Part shown: piece by piece, positions 36,700-48,719 of the stretch
Layout of the letters: every line of letters begins with the position of its first letter
Position numbering within the stretch: position 1 is the stretch's first letter
Source: Monodelphis domestica
Lineage: Eukaryota; Chordata; Mammalia; Didelphimorphia; Didelphidae
Direction of reading: 5' to 3'
Length of the DNA: 64,000 nt
Assembly (NCBI RefSeq): GCF_027887165.1
Contig: NC_077233.1
Coordinates: 220,118,017 to 220,182,016 of the forward strand
Made by a program: the position numbers and the translations under genes
The notes under the pieces: generated by a model
What the model was told of the DNA's origin: nothing
The model's input: only the letters and a program-made list of their open reading frames with translations
Database searches by the model: none

Positions 36700-37835
36700 C
36701 TTATTTTTTACATTTTTTCTAGATTACAAATAGATACAACTTTAATAATAATTTTCTGACATTCTGAGATCCATGTGCTCTCCCTTTCCCCCACCTCTCC
36801 ATCTTCCTTGAGATGACAGGTAATATGATATAGGTAGTACATATGCTATCATGCAATACATAATTCCTTGTTCGTTATGTTGTAAAAGAAGATACATACA
36901 TTATACTAGAGAAAAATTAATGGAGGAAATAAAGTGCAGGATCGTATGCTTCAAATTGCCTTTAGATTCCATCAGTTCCTTCTATGATGGTGAATAGCTT
37001 TTTTCTTCATTAGTCTCTTGGAGTTAACTTGGATCCTTTAATTGCTGATAATAATTGTCATTCAGCACATATGTCATTGCTGTCACTGTGTAGAAAGTTC
37101 TAGTTTTTCTCACTTCACTTTGCATCAGATCGTACAAGTCTTTCCAGTTTTTTTCATAATTTCTTAAGGCACAATAGTATTACATTATAATCACCCACAA
37201 ACTTGTTCAGCCATTCACCAACTGACAGACATTCCTTCAGTTTCCCATTCTTTGCCACTACAAAAATTGCTTCCATAAATATTTTTGTTCACATAGGTCC
37301 TTTTCCCCTATCTTTGATCTCTTTGGGATATCAGCCCTGATAGTGGTATTGCTGGGTCAAAGGGTATGCACAGTTTTATAGCCATGGTTCCAGATTGGTT
37401 TCCAGAATGGTTGTATGGGTTCATAGCTCCATTAACAGTATATTAGTGTCCTGATTTTTCCCACATTCCCTCCAACATTTATCATTTTCCTTTGCTGTCA
37501 TATTAGCTAGTCTGATAGGTGTGAAGTGGTACTTCAGAGTTGTTTTAATTCGCATTTCCTTAATTGATAGTAATTTGGAGCATTTTTTCATATGACTATC
37601 CATAGCTTTTGTCTCTTTTTCTGAAAACTGCCCGTTCAAACCCTTTGACCATTTGTCAATCGGGGAATGCTTTGTATTCTTATAAATTTTACTCAGTTCC
37701 CTATACATTTGAGAAATGAGGCCTTTGTTAGAGAAATTTGCTATAAAAAAAATTTCCCTTTCTAATCTTGGTTGCATTGGTTTTGTTTGTTGTAAAAGCT
37801 TTTTAATTTAATGTAGTCAAAGCTATCTATTTTAC
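36700..37835 (-). repeat. L1 fragment: ORF2 C-terminal region and 3' UTR
   Basis: The minus-strand frame at 37421-37777 has NFSNKGLISQMYRELSKIYK, HSPIDKWSKGLNGQFSEKET and [20 protein letters not shown], the region of L1 ORF2 before the C-terminus. The matching 3' UTR is at 36.7-36.95 kb. It is damaged and 5'-truncated. Confidence 0.9.
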
Positions 37836-37904
37836 ATCTTGTTGTGTTCTCTCCATCTTGAACTCATGAAGTTTTTAGTCTAGTAGTCAAGAGTTGTATG
37901 TGTT

Positions 37905-38025
37905 CAAGGAACAGTATTTATTAATCACCCACTATGTGCCAGGGATGGTGGTAAGTGCTGAGGATACAAAAAGAGACAAAAGACAATTCCTGTCCTTAAG
38001 AAATTTACAATCTAAAGGATGCACA
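37905..38025. repeat. Ancient mammalian repeat fragment
   Basis: ACCCACTATGTGCCAGGGAT, AAGTGCTGAGGATACAAAAA and TTAAGAAATTTACAATCTAA. It is an old interspersed repeat whose exact family is uncertain. Confidence 0.5.
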
Positions 38026-38039
38026 TCATATGTGCAAAG

Positions 38040-39640
38040 TGTTACTGTTTAAGCCCAAGGGCAATTGGAAAGTCCTTCATTCCTACCAAGTACAGGCAGG
38101 ACTGGAGACTTAAGTAAAACTAACTATAAACAACTTTCACTGAAATAAAGGATGACCTAAATAATTGGAGAAAGTCAATGTTTATGACCTGGCTGACTAT
38201 CCATATTAATGTAAGGAGTGAATGCTATGCTAATCACTGTAACTATATTTTACATAATTATGAATTTGAATACTTTGAATTTGAATGTGTGAGGCCACTT
38301 CTGGGGAATCATTATCTACACTTCTCTGGGCCCAATTGTCCCAAATGGATCAATAATTTCCTTTAAAGCTCAACTCAAATGCTGCCTCTTTCATGAGATT
38401 TTTTTCTATCCCTCCATTCCCCAAGTAGCTAATGTAATTAGTTGCCTTGGTTTTAAGTTTTATACATATATATACATATATATGTTGTTTATGCAGATGA
38501 ATATGTATATATTTTCTTCCCTAGAATGTAAGATCACCTCATTTCTAACACAGTTCTTGGCACATATACAAATGCTTGTTGATTGATTGGTTGACTGATA
38601 TTTTATATAATAAGACAAAATAATAAATGCAGGGGAACCCAAAAAATAGTTCATAAATATTTAGGGAAATAACCAAGAAAAGTTGGTAAGGAGGAAATTT
38701 AATATATTGTCTCAAATTATTTTATAAAGTAATACTTTTTTAATGAGAAAAGTTAGAATAAAAAGTTAGGTTAAAAATAAAAGTTGATTAGTAAAATAGA
38801 TTCGATAAGTAAGGCATAGAAGGAAATCCATACAGCTATCTAGTCCGAAAGTTTCATAAGGAAGTGATATTTCAGTTTAGCTGCAAAGAATGGCTAAGAA
38901 TTCAACGGAGCTGAAAAAAAGGGAGAATGGAAGATGGAAAGGAACAACATGAAAAGATAAGGAGGGTAGAATATAGGGTCTTTAACAGGTACTATACATA
39001 GTCCAGTTTGTTGGATAATAAAATAACATAGAGAAGGAGAGCATGAGATTTTATAAAGAGTGAAAAGATCTGGTTTGAACTATTCTGCCAAGGATTTTGG
39101 AGAAAAATAAGGTAAGAAATTTGAACTTGACTCACTGGGCCAATGGGAGACCTTGAAAGACTTGGGGGGAAGGAATGTCATTACCAAATCTTTTCATAAG
39201 GAAGATTAGGTACTGGTAGTGAAAAGACCAGAAGAAAGCTGGGAAGGAAAAAACCTGCTAATTCAGTTTTTAGTTGTGAAGTTTTTTTTTGTTTAAGAAT
39301 AATGAGTATCATTAGGGCAGAATGTTGCGTATATTGTTGGAAGTGGGTCATTGTATCCAGTGTTTTTGCTTTAACTGTTTTTCTTTGTTATGAAGTGGTC
39401 AGGGGCTCAATTTGTGGAGGGGGGAAGAGATTATTTCCAGAAATGACCATGATGTAAAAACAAAAGACATTAATTAAATTGATTGAATTAAAAAATGATT
39501 TTTCTAAGAGGAAAAATGAAAGAAGAAGAGTGTGAAAATTAAAAGAGAAAGGAAGTGGAGAATAAAGAAGGAAAAGTAAGTCTGGGAAAATAGATATAGA
39601 AGGAGGGATGACCAATATATATTAGCAGAAATTAACCAGA
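38040..39640. other. AT-rich intergenic DNA, no gene seen
   Basis: It includes TATA/CATA-rich low-complexity sequence at about 38460-38510 and a TTGATTGATTGGTTGACTGA tract near 38580. No coding signal or clear regulatory element is recognised. Confidence 0.6.
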
Positions 39641-39689
39641 CCTATGAGATTCTTCTTTGCCAGGGCAAATTCCTCTCTATACACAAGGG

Positions 39690-40445
39690 ATCTCGTTCCC
39701 TACAGTCTTTTCCAGCAGATTGTCTCCTCCATCATCCCTACTCTTCTATTGACTTTCAGGCTCTTTCTGGCTATAGACTGCTTCTCTACTGCCTACCAAC
39801 ACACCCATGTCTCCTTCTTCATACTCAGAAAAAATCCACTATCCATCCCCACCAGATATGGTCCCATATCCCTCTTCCCTTTTGTGGCTAAACTCCTTGA
39901 GAAGATCATTTAGAGTATATGATTCCATTTCCTTTCCTCTTGCTCCCTTCTTAACTCCATAGTAGTTTCATTCCACTGAAATTGTACCCCCTCCAAAGTT
40001 AAAAAACAACAAACTTTTAATTGCCAAATCATCTGATGTACTTTTTCTCATTTCTCATCCTTCTTGACCTCTTTTCAGCCTTTGACAATATCAATCATTT
40101 TTTTCCACTTGATATTGTCTATTCTCTATGTTTTTGTGACTACTTTTTCCTGGTTCTCCTCCTATCTCTTTGACTCCTCTTCAGTCTCCTTTGCTAGATC
40201 TATATCCAGGTCATGCCCATTAATCCTGGGTGCCCCACTGGGCAATGTCCTAGGCTCTCTTCTCTTCTCCCTTTATACTGTTTCACTTGGTGATCTCATC
40301 TGCTTCATGCTGATCATTCTCAGATCTGCTTATCCAACCCAAACCTCTCTACTGGCCTCCATTCTTACATCTCTAACTGCCTATTGAATATCTCTGAACT
40401 GAGTATCTTATAAACATCTTAAACTCAACATGTCCAAAACTGAAT
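39690..40445 (+). repeat. L2 (CR1-clade) LINE, reverse transcriptase remnant
   Basis: Broken + strand frames contain RYGPISLFPFVAKLLEKII, a decayed LDLFSAFDNINH and later GAPLGNVLGSLLFSLYTV. These correspond to RPISLLP, DLSAAFDTVDH and GVPQGSVLGPLLFSLY of L2/CR1 reverse transcriptase. It has multiple stops and frameshifts and is a fossil. Confidence 0.8.
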
Positions 40446-40454
40446 GCATTATCT

Positions 40455-40647
40455 TTTTTTTTCAAAACCCTTCCTTCTTCTTAACTTCTGTATGTTTTTA
40501 AAAAAAAATGTTTAAGATCTTATATTTTATTGTATTCCCCTCCACCAATTACAGGTAGGGAAAATTTGTAATATTTTTTTCTAATATTTTGTAATATAAA
40601 TTCTCTCCCTTCCTCCTTCTGCTCTCCTCAAGGTTCCTTATTATTAT
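40455..40647 (-). repeat. L1 3' end fragment, reverse
   Basis: A T-run, then TTCCCCTCCACCAATTACAG and AATTCTCTCCCTTCCTCCTT, resembles a reversed marsupial L1 3' UTR inserted in the L2 copy. Confidence 0.5.
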
Positions 40648-40690
40648 TATTATAACCCTTACCTTCCATCTTGGAATCAATATTGTATTG
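40648..40690 (-). repeat. SINE tail fragment, reverse
   Basis: TAACCCTTACCTTCCATCTT and GGAATCAATATTGTATTGAC. Confidence 0.65.
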
Positions 40691-41100
40691 ACTTCAGTCG
40701 GCCATCACAGAGATCTTCCTGAATCCTACATCTGATCCTGTCACTCCCCTATGCAATAAGATCCATCCAATCCTTGCCTCCTGGAGGATCACATATGTTT
40801 GGTGTTCAGAAGCTTTCGGAGCCTTCTTACACCTCACTCCCACCAAACCCCATGGAGTCTGAGATCCCAGGAGCAGTGACTTCTTTGTTCTCCTTCAAAT
40901 AAGACACTCCATTTCCCAACTCTGGGAATCTTCACTGTCTCCCCACCACACTCACCAGTGCATACCTGAACCGCTCTCTCTCTTCATCTCTACCTCCTGG
41001 CTTCCTCAACATCCTTCAGAATCCCAGCTAAAGTCCCACTGTCTGCAGAAATCTTTTCTGATTTCTCTTCATTCTAGTGCCCTCCCTCTGAAGTGACTTG
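40691..41100 (+). repeat. L2 3' region
   Basis: CATCTGATCCTGTCACTCCC, ACCTCCTGGCTTCCTCAACA, CAGCTAAAGTCCCACTGTCT and GCAGAAATCTTTTCTGATTT are typical of the L2 3' end. It probably continues the copy at 39690-40445. Confidence 0.7.
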
Positions 41101-41169
41101 TCCAGGGGCTCATAGCTATACATTATTTAAATGAAGATTTGAACTCAAATCTTCCCGTTTTTTCAAGTA

Positions 41170-41755
41170 TTCTATCTCCTATGAAGGAACTGGGAATGTT
41201 TTGTCCAAAGACAAGACTTAGAGGGTAGGTGTCACTGCCTTCAAGTATCTGAAGAGCTATCATGCAAAAGAGAATTAGGCTTACACTGTTGTGGTTCAGT
41301 CATTTCCATCATGTCCAACTTTTTTGTCCCCCCGCCCTTGGGGTTTTCTTGGCAAAGATCCTGGAACGGTTTGTCATTTCCTTCTCCAGCTCATTTTATT
41401 AATGAGAAAACTGAGGCCAACAGGGTTAAGTGACTTGTTCAGGGTCAGACAGCCAGTAAGCATCTGGAGCTAGATTTGAACTCAGGAAGAGGAGTTTTTC
41501 TGATTCTAGGCCTGGCACTCTGGCCACAGCATCTTGACAAAACTAGGAAGAATGGGGGCAAAGTTGCACATAGTTGGTTTTAGCCTTGCTAGAAGGAAAA
41601 AAAAAATCATTTTAATTAGGATCTGGGATACCTGGGAGGAGCTCTTCACTGGAGGTTTTCTAGGAGATACTGGCTGGCCACTTGTCTGAGAAGGCTCTCC
41701 TTTAGGGATGGATCAGACTAGATGGTCTTTGAGATCCATCCCAGCTCTGAGATTA
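41170..41755 (+). repeat. CR1/L3-type LINE 3' end, split by a SINE
   Basis: The left half ends GCCTTCAAGTATCTGAAGAG. The right half has GATCAGACTAGATGGTCTTT and GAGATCCATCCCAGCTCTGA. These are consecutive parts of one old CR1/L3 3' end, interrupted at 41288-41528 by a SINE. Confidence 0.7.
41288..41528 (-). repeat. SINE with BovB/RTE-type tail, reverse, nested
   Basis: GTTGTGGTTCAGTCATTTCC, GGGGTTTTCTTGGCAAAGAT and CCTGGCACTCTGGCCAC. It sits inside the CR1/L3 copy. Confidence 0.88.
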
Positions 41756-42033
41756 ATTTATTTTGTGACTGTCCAAAGTTACAGTTGTTTTAAAAGAGCA
41801 GTGTCCTGCTCTAAAGCTTCCTCAGTTGGGCATTTGCATTTCTAAATTGCTCTCTCGGATGAAATAAGCTATTTTAATGATTCAACAATTCTTTACATTT
41901 TAAAAGATAGAAAGAGATACAAAGGAGCTAGCAATTGTAACATGCACCCTCCCACATGGTAAGTGTGACAACATTTATCTAGCTGTTTCCAAGGGGTTTG
42001 CACATTCTGACTGCTCTTTCAAGAATCCACTGG

Positions 42034-42195
42034 TGGGCATCCTCCAGGTGGCTCAGTGCATAGAGAGTCAGGCCCAGAGTAGGGAGGTCCTGAGTTCAAA
42101 TTTGACCCAGGGCAGGTCATTTAACTTTCATTGCCTAGCCAACCAATGCTGGGTATTAATTCTAAAACCAAAAAGTATGGGTTTTTTTAAAAAAG
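42034..42195 (+). repeat. SINE with 8-bp target-site duplication
   Basis: It is a forward SINE with CCAGGTGGCTCAGTGCATAG, and TCCACTGG is repeated at 42026-42033 and 42196-42203. Confidence 0.85.
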
Positions 42196-42342
42196 TCCAC
42201 TGGGGAAAATTTTAATTAATATACACAAATACAAATATATATTCAAAGACACATAAAATATATATGAAACTATATAAATGCAAAGATATATATGACCTAT
42301 CTTTGTATATATATACATACACATGCCTCAACGTAAGATCAC

Positions 42343-42594
42343 TTAGGTTGGTAGGTGGTGCAGTGGATAGAGTCCTAGACTTGGAGTCAGGGAGGCTCAT
42401 CTTCCTGAGTTCAAATCTGCACTTCCTAGCCATGTGACCCTGAGCCAGTCACTTCACCTTGTTTGCCTCAATTTCCTCCTCTGTCAAATGAGCTGGAGAA
42501 GGAAATGGCAAACCGCTACAGTATCTTTGCCAAGAAAACCCCTAATGGGGTCACAAAGAGCTAGGCACGACTGAAACAACTGAACCATAACAAA
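42343..42594 (+). repeat. SINE with BovB/RTE-type tail, complete
   Basis: GTAGGTGGTGCAGTGGATAG, CTAGCCATGTGACCCTGAGC, AAATGAGCTGGAGAAGGAAA and GTCACAAAGAGCTAGGCACG. A TATA-rich stretch (42.22-42.33 kb) precedes it. Confidence 0.9.
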
Positions 42595-42919
42595 GCCTGG
42601 GTACAAAAATGCCCAAGCTCATGGAGGAGTCCTTAGATGCTGCCCCTCCATTTGTAATCAACAGCAGCCTCAATGAGTACTTACAGAAAACATAGAATGT
42701 GTCCTTACTGTTTAGGACCTCTGAGAGGTTAGGATCTAAAGGATGTGAGACCTTCCTCCCAGCTAGAATTGCTTTTCTCATGTGTTCCCCAGGAAACACT
42801 TTTTTAATTGTAGTTTTATCATCCCTTGGTCTTGGGCCAAGTTAGAGGCGGCTGGTGCACAAGGGACAATTTTTGTTTTCTTCTAGTAGATCTCTCTAAT
42901 AGTGCTAGTCCTCTAGGCT

Positions 42920-43150
42920 GCACAGTAGAGAGTGTGGTAGACTGGGACTAAGGAACACCTGAGTTCAGATTATGCCCCAGCCACTTGCTAGCTGTGTGAT
43001 ACTGGGCACTCAGCCTCTGCTTGCCTCAGTTTCCTCATCTGTAAGTGGGGATAATGATAGCACCAATTTCCCAGGGTTCTTTTGAGGATAAAATGAAACA
43101 CTGTTTATAAAAGAACTTTGCAAACGTTGCATTCTAAGGATGTTAGTTAT
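42920..43150 (+). repeat. MIR-like SINE, near complete
   Basis: ACTTGCTAGCTGTGTGATAC, GCCTCAGTTTCCTCATCTGT and AAGTGGGGATAATGATAGCA, ending in (TTA)n. Confidence 0.8.
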
Positions 43151-43184
43151 TATTATTATCTTTTAAAAAATAGCTCCCTAAGAA

Positions 43185-43560
43185 CATTATACACAGTAAC
43201 TGAAACTGTGGGAAGATCCAATGTGATTGACTTTGCTACTAACAGTGACGCAATGATCCAGGACAATTCTGAGGGACTGATGAGAAAGAAATGTTATCCA
43301 CAGCTAGAGAAAGAACTGTGGGAGCATAAATCCAGAAGAAAGCATGATTTATCACTTGTTTATATGGGTATAGGATTTGGGGTTTTGGTTTTAAAAGATT
43401 ATTGCAAAAATGAATGATGTGGAAATAGGATTCGAGTAATAATAGATGTATAACCCAGTGGAATTGCTTGTCAGTTCCAGGAGGAGGGAGGGAAGAGGGA
43501 AGGGAGAAAACAAGAATCATGTAACCATGGAAAGAATATTTTAAAATTAAATTAAATAAA
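43185..43560 (+). repeat. L1 3' end fragment
   Basis: ACATTATACACAGTAACTGA, AATGATCCAGGACAATTCTG and GTATAACCCAGTGGAATTGC, with an A-rich tail. It is the same family as the copy at 25.25 kb. Confidence 0.7.
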
Positions 43561-43639
43561 AAAATAGCTCCCTTTTGATTACAAAATATTGATTTTGTTA
43601 TTCAGTATATCATGACCTGATTTGAGGTTTTCCTGACAA

Positions 43640-43796
43640 GAGAGTAGATCTCATTTTACAGATGAGGAAACTGAGGCAAATAAAGCTAAGTAACTTTCCC
43701 AGGGTCACACAGTAAATGTCTGAGACTGGATTTGAACTCATAAAGATGAGTCTCTTCCTGACTCTTGGTGTGATGCTCTATCCACTGGGATACCCT
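43640..43796 (-). repeat. SINE, reverse orientation
   Basis: ATTTTACAGATGAGGAAACT, TTTCCCAGGGTCACACAGTA and GCTCTATCCACTGGGATACC. Confidence 0.8.
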
Positions 43797-44039
43797 TCTC
43801 ATTTTACAAAACATAAAGTTCTGATCCTGGCATTCAAGACCTTAGCACCAATCCCTCCCTATAGCCAAATCTCACAATACTCCCCTTCATGGGAGACAGT
43901 TTTGTAGATGGTGCTAGATTTTTCCAGGAGAGGGTTAAAAAGCAGAGTATGACACCAGCTAACTAGGTGAGCTTGGGAAAATTACTTCACTTTTCCAGGA
44001 TGAAATTTACTCACCTGGGAAATGTCAGGTTGGACTAGA

Positions 44040-44238
44040 TAACTTTTTTTTTAACCCTTCTACCTTAGAATCAACACTGTATATTGATTCCAAGGCAGAA
44101 AAACGGTAAGAACTAGGCAATGGGGGTTAATGACTTGCCCAGAGTCACCCAGCTAGGAAGTGTCTGAGGCCATATTTGAACCCAAGACCTCCTGTCTCTA
44201 GGCCTAGCTTTCAACTCACTGAGCTACCCGGCTGCCTT
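44040..44238 (-). repeat. SINE, reverse orientation, complete
   Basis: TTTTTAACCCTTCTACCTTA, GGGGGTTAATGACTTGCCCA and CTCACTGAGCTACCCGGCTG. Confidence 0.9.
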
Positions 44239-44964
44239 GGGACTAGATGGCTTCCAAAGTCCCTTGTAACTCAAATTCCCATTATTTGTCCTATTATTAG
44301 CCCCAAAGCAAAGTGAAGGAGAAAACCAAGAAAAGAGAGAATTAAGGATCCCAGCTCACAGATCATAGAGCTACAGGAAATACAAGCTTGAAGCTATTTC
44401 CTACTGGGGCTATTTTCCTAGAATTAGTATGCTTTCTTCCACTGAAGTCTACCACTTCAATCCCTAACTTTTTTTTTCTATGAAAATTGTTTGAAAGTCA
44501 TTTTCTGGTTTAAACCAGTCAAAGTTTTCCAGGCATTACTGAATGACTCTTTCTCTTCCCACATCCCCACCCCATCCCTTTCCAGTCAGAGTGAAAACTT
44601 AACACCTCATTCTGGGGAATAAAGGAGTTGGGAAAGCTTTGGGAAGGAGAAAAGAAATAAGAAGAGTTTTTGTTTGGCTCCATTTGATTTTGTATTGAGG
44701 GACTCTGCAGGGACTTTGGGTTGCCCAGCTCACTCTCCTCAGTCTCCTTCCACTCCTTATGAACCATTTCCCCTCTCAAATAATAGCTTTCCTTTTTCAC
44801 AGGATTTTAAGGTTAACAAAATACTTTCCTTTACAGCAGCTCTGTAAGGAATGTCGTAGAAGCATTTCTATACCAATTTCACAGATGAGGAAATAAAGGC
44901 TCAGATAAATTTAGGGACTTAATTTGCACAAATTAGTGTTTGCTAATTAGAGTAGAGATGTGTG

Positions 44965-45160
44965 GCAGGATGGATAAAGACCTGGAGTTCCAACAATTAT
45001 GGAGGCTAGGAGACCTGGGTTCAAATCTAGCCTCTCCTCTGGAACAAATCTCTTCCCCTAACTGAATCTCAGTTTCCTCAGCTATTAAATGGGATGTGAT
45101 AATCTTACAATATCACAAATGCTTTGTAAACTATGAAATCCTCTGTAACTGCTAGTTACT
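44965..45160 (+). repeat. MIR-like SINE
   Basis: GACCTGGGTTCAAATCTAGC, CTCAGTTTCCTCAGCTATTA and CAAATGCTTTGTAAACTATG. Confidence 0.7.
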
Positions 45161-45285
45161 ATTTTAATACTGGAATTCTTAATCTTTTCGTGTGTCCTGG
45201 ACTTTGGCAGTCTGGTGAAGCTTATGAATCCCAGAATTTTTTTAAATGCATAAAATAAAATACTGAAGAAATACAGCAATCAAAA

Positions 45286-45307
45286 TACACACACACACAC
45301 ACACACA
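45286..45307. repeat. (CA)n microsatellite
   Basis: About eleven CA units. Confidence 0.9.
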
Positions 45308-45954
45308 TATGGTTCTCCATCCACTACAATCAAAATACACATTAAAAAAAATTCACAGACTTCATGCGAAGAACCCCTGTTTAATAATGCCTGTTACAGA
45401 TCTATAAAGTCACACCAGTTTCTCCATCCCTCATGTTTCTTAAATGAGTTTTACATCATAGTTCATTTAGATACAGGTCACATATTTACTGATTGAATTG
45501 GCCTTGCAAAGTTTTTAAAGCTTGTTCCCAATGGAGAAGCCTATGGAGTTAACAAACATGGAACATCACTTCATTTTTGCCAAGTCTGGCCAACAGATGA
45601 CGACAGAATAAACTTTCAAATAAAGCACCTAAAGCTAGGATGGTTTTCTGACTCTCTTCCTGAGTCCAACAGGGATAGCTGCATTTTCAGAAAAGGAGCT
45701 TAAACTCAAAGAGGGGAGAGGAGTTAGGACAGAGAAAGAGACCTCTTGATGGAACCGACCCTCCAGGTCAAGAAGTGGCAAAGGGGGATGAGGAGAGGAG
45801 GCCATGGCACGGGAGAGAGAGTGTGTGCCATCTTGGTTGTTAGAAGACCAGAGTTCTCTTGTAACTCTTATAATTAATTACTACCAGGTGATCTTGAGAA
45901 AATCACTGAATCTTCATTGGGTCTCAGTGTCTTCGTCAATAAATGAATATTTTA

Positions 45955-46078
45955 GGCAATACCATTATTGGTTCCAAGATGGAAAAACAATAAGGGTTAA
46001 GGGATGGGGGTTAAGTACCTTGTCACGCAGCTAGGAAGAGCCTGAGGTCACATTTGAACCCAGGTCCTTTGGTGTCTG
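45955..46078 (-). repeat. SINE, reverse orientation, partial
   Basis: ACCATTATTGGTTCCAAGAT, GGGTTAAGGGATGGGGGTTA and GAGGTCACATTTGAACCCAG. Confidence 0.75.
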
Positions 46079-46439
46079 TTTTTTTTTACATTAAAAAATG
46101 TTATGATATTTAAAAAAATTTTTTTTAATCCTTAGCTCAATAACCCATGTAGTCAGTTTTTATATAAAACAGACAGTAGACTGGATTTTGTACTCTTTTA
46201 AAAAACAAAGCAAAACAACTAAATCCAGGACTGGATGGTCTCTGGGGTCCTTTGCCACTCAGACATTCCATGGTTGTATGGCTGACTTGGTCAGATTTCC
46301 TTCCTTGTTGTGGTCCATTCTGTTCTCCTTGAGACAGTCACTTAAGAAACCCAAAGACAACAAATCTCCCAAACTAAACAAATGGGCCAAAAACCTTACA
46401 TATGAATTCCAAAGTGGATTTTTCCCCCTTAGGAATAAA

Positions 46440-46690
46440 AGGGCAGTGAGTTGGCTCAGAGGATAAAGTACTAGGCAAGAAGTCAGAAATATCTGAGTTT
46501 GACTGATGGTGACTGACTTCACATACTAGATTTGTGATCCTGGGTGAGTCCTTGGACCTCTCTCAGCCTCAGTTTCCTCATCTGTAACATGTAGATAATC
46601 ACAGCACCTTCTTGCCAGGGTTGTTGTGACGATCAAATGAGACCACATGAGTGAAGCATTTTACAAACTTTAGAGGGCTGCGTCAGTACT
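46440..46690 (+). repeat. SINE/MIR-type repeat
   Basis: GGGCAGTGAGTTGGCTCAGA at the head, then CCTCAGTTTCCTCATCTGTA and a MIR-like AAGCATTTTACAAACTTTAG. Confidence 0.75.
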
Positions 46691-46699
46691 AATTGTAAT

Positions 46700-47530
46700 T
46701 ATTCCCACTCCCTCCTTCACCTTGTCTTCCCAATGAAGCTACTCTAGGTATCTCAGTGAATGTTCATTTCTTCCCAAGTTCCCCTCTTTACCCGACTTTG
46801 AAGTGGATGTCTGAAGGTCAGATGAGGCCCCAGGAAAAGATATTTCTCCACCTTCTTCTTTAGAGGTTTTTCTCATTGGTCATCTGAGGGAGGAGGAGGT
46901 GTCTCTTTCTCCAGCATCACATCCCTTTTCCAGGGTTTGGGAGCCACTGTTGAAACCATATTGTCCATTGCATCAGGGTTAAGTACCAGCTTGTTAGGCA
47001 GGCTAAATGGTTGTTCACAGGATGTTTTCCTTCTTCCACAGATCAAGATTGAGTTTGGGAAGGGCAGATGTTAGGGTACAGCTCTAACCCTACACTGCAA
47101 GCTCAGTCTGGAAGGTGGGGAGAGAGAGGATGGAAGTTTGTTTCTCTGTCTACAAAAGATTCATTCAATTAGCAAAGACTTATTTTTGACTGAGTGAATG
47201 GAGTGATAAGGCTTGTTGTTTGGGAACAAGATGCCCAGCACACCCAGGTAGCAAATGTCCCCTGACAGCCCCACACAGGAGGAACATCCTTTAATCTGGC
47301 ATGGGAAACAGGGAGAAGCGACAGAACTTCAGATGAACAGGGAAGCCCAGAAGTGCCTCTGAGTGAGATTCTCTGAGGGTATCTTGGCCCTAACTGATGG
47401 GGAATTCAGCAAAAGGATAGAAGATGTGGTTTATACAGTTTACAGAATGTATCTTCCTGATAGCACTCACCCAGCATCCCTGGCAAGATGGGACCCCACT
47501 GAGGTCATAGCATCATGGCTCTAGACTTGT
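46700..47530. other. Unique intergenic stretch, no gene assigned
   Basis: This repeat-poor 0.8 kb lies upstream of the GAA-like gene. A minus-strand open frame near 46.87-47.08 kb is proline-rich at its end, but no family was recognised. It may hold regulatory sequence of the GAA-like gene. Confidence 0.4.
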
Positions 47531-47539
47531 CTCAGAAGT

Positions 47540-47690
47540 CATTGAATCCAAGCCCCTCATTTTTCAGATAAGGAAATTGAGGCCAAGAGAGATTCAGTGA
47601 CATTTCTTTGGTTACACAGGCACTATTGGAGGCAGAATTAAAACCCAAGTCCTCTGATTCCCCTCTACAAAGCAGCCTCTCAATAGTGGG
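47540..47690 (-). repeat. MIR-like SINE, reverse
   Basis: CAGATAAGGAAATTGAGGCC, TGGTTACACAGGCACTATTG and AACCCAAGTCCTCTGATTCC. Confidence 0.65.
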
Positions 47691-47751
47691 AACCCGGTTC
47701 AAATTATGACTTGTTTTCTCCTCACCCACCTCTTATCACTTTTTTTCAGTA

Positions 47752-47960
47752 AAAATCAGGTTCAGAGGTAGGTCAGTGGATAGAGAGCCAGACCTGGAGT
47801 CTGGAAGACATAGGTTCAAAGCTGCCCCAGATACTTCTTAGCTGTGTGACCCTGGGCAAGTCCCTTAACTCTAATTGCCTAGCCCTTACTGCTCTTCTGC
47901 CTTAGAACTTCTATTTAGTATTGCTTCTTAGACAGAAGATGAGAGTTTTTAAAAGATCAG
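47752..47960 (+). repeat. SINE, forward orientation
   Basis: GGTCAGTGGATAGAGAGCCA, TAGCTGTGTGACCCTGGGCA and CTTAGACAGAAGATGAGAGT. Confidence 0.88.
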
Positions 47961-48143
47961 ATTCAAATAAACATCAAAGGCAGCCTAGCCTTTTGACTAT
48001 TCTTCTGCCTTGATTCTAAAACAGAAGATAATGTTTATTTAGCAAAAATGAAATACCTGCCCTTGTTACATTCCCATTGTCACAAGGAGGCTGAATACAG
48101 AGCAATGGAGGGAGCATTGACCCTGGAGTTAAAGAACTTGTGA

Positions 48144-48332
48144 GGGGCAGCTGAGTGGCTCAGCGAATGGAGCACCAGACCTGGAATAGAGCACCAGACC
48201 TGGAATCTGGAGGACCTGGGTTAAAAATTGACTTTAGATACTTCCTAGCTGTGTGATGCTGGGCAAGTCACTTTAACTCTTTCTGCCTAGCTCTTACTTC
48301 TCTTCTGCCTTGGAGTTATTGATTAAGTATTG
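48144..48332 (+). repeat. SINE, forward, with internal 19-bp duplication
   Basis: GAGGGGCAGCTGAGTGGCTC head. The segment AGCACCAGACCTGGAAT occurs twice in a row, 19 bp apart (48171 and 48190). It abuts the next SINE, which is inverted. Confidence 0.88.
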
Positions 48333-48514
48333 ATTGCTTTTTTTTTTTAAACCTTTACCTTCTGCCTTAGAATCAATTCTATGTAAGGGCTAGGCAATGG
48401 GGATGAAGTGACTTGCCTAGGGTCACACAGCTGGAAAGTGTCTATTAGATTTGAATCCAGGACCTCCTGTCTCTAGGCCTGGCTCTCCATCTGCTGAGCT
48501 GCCCACCTGCCCCC
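48333..48514 (-). repeat. SINE, reverse, abutting an inverted partner
   Basis: It runs from the T-run with TTTAAACCTTTACCTTCTGC to GCTGAGCTGCCCACCTGCCC. With the previous SINE it forms a tail-to-tail inverted repeat of about 370 bp. Confidence 0.9.
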
Positions 48515-48719
48515 TTAGTAAAGATTCTAAAACAAAAGGTGAGAGTTAAAAAAAAATTAGGTTCAAATAAATATCAAAGGCAGCCTTGAAGAGGAAAAGA
48601 AATGGCAAAGGGGCAGTCTTAAGTGTGAGTTCCTTGAGAATAAGGATTATTTCTTTTCTTTTTCCTTTTGGTTTCATGTCTCTGGCACTGAGGACAATGT
48701 CTGGATGTAGAAATTTCTT

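Noticed and set aside
39644..40387. Two open frames that look like a gene fragment
   Set aside because: Their motifs are those of L2/CR1 reverse transcriptase, with stops and frameshifts. They are annotated as a LINE fossil.
46870..47085. Minus-strand frame with a proline-rich end upstream of the GAA-like gene
   Set aside because: About 70 codons, no family recognised, no convincing splice sites. This length is easily reached by chance.
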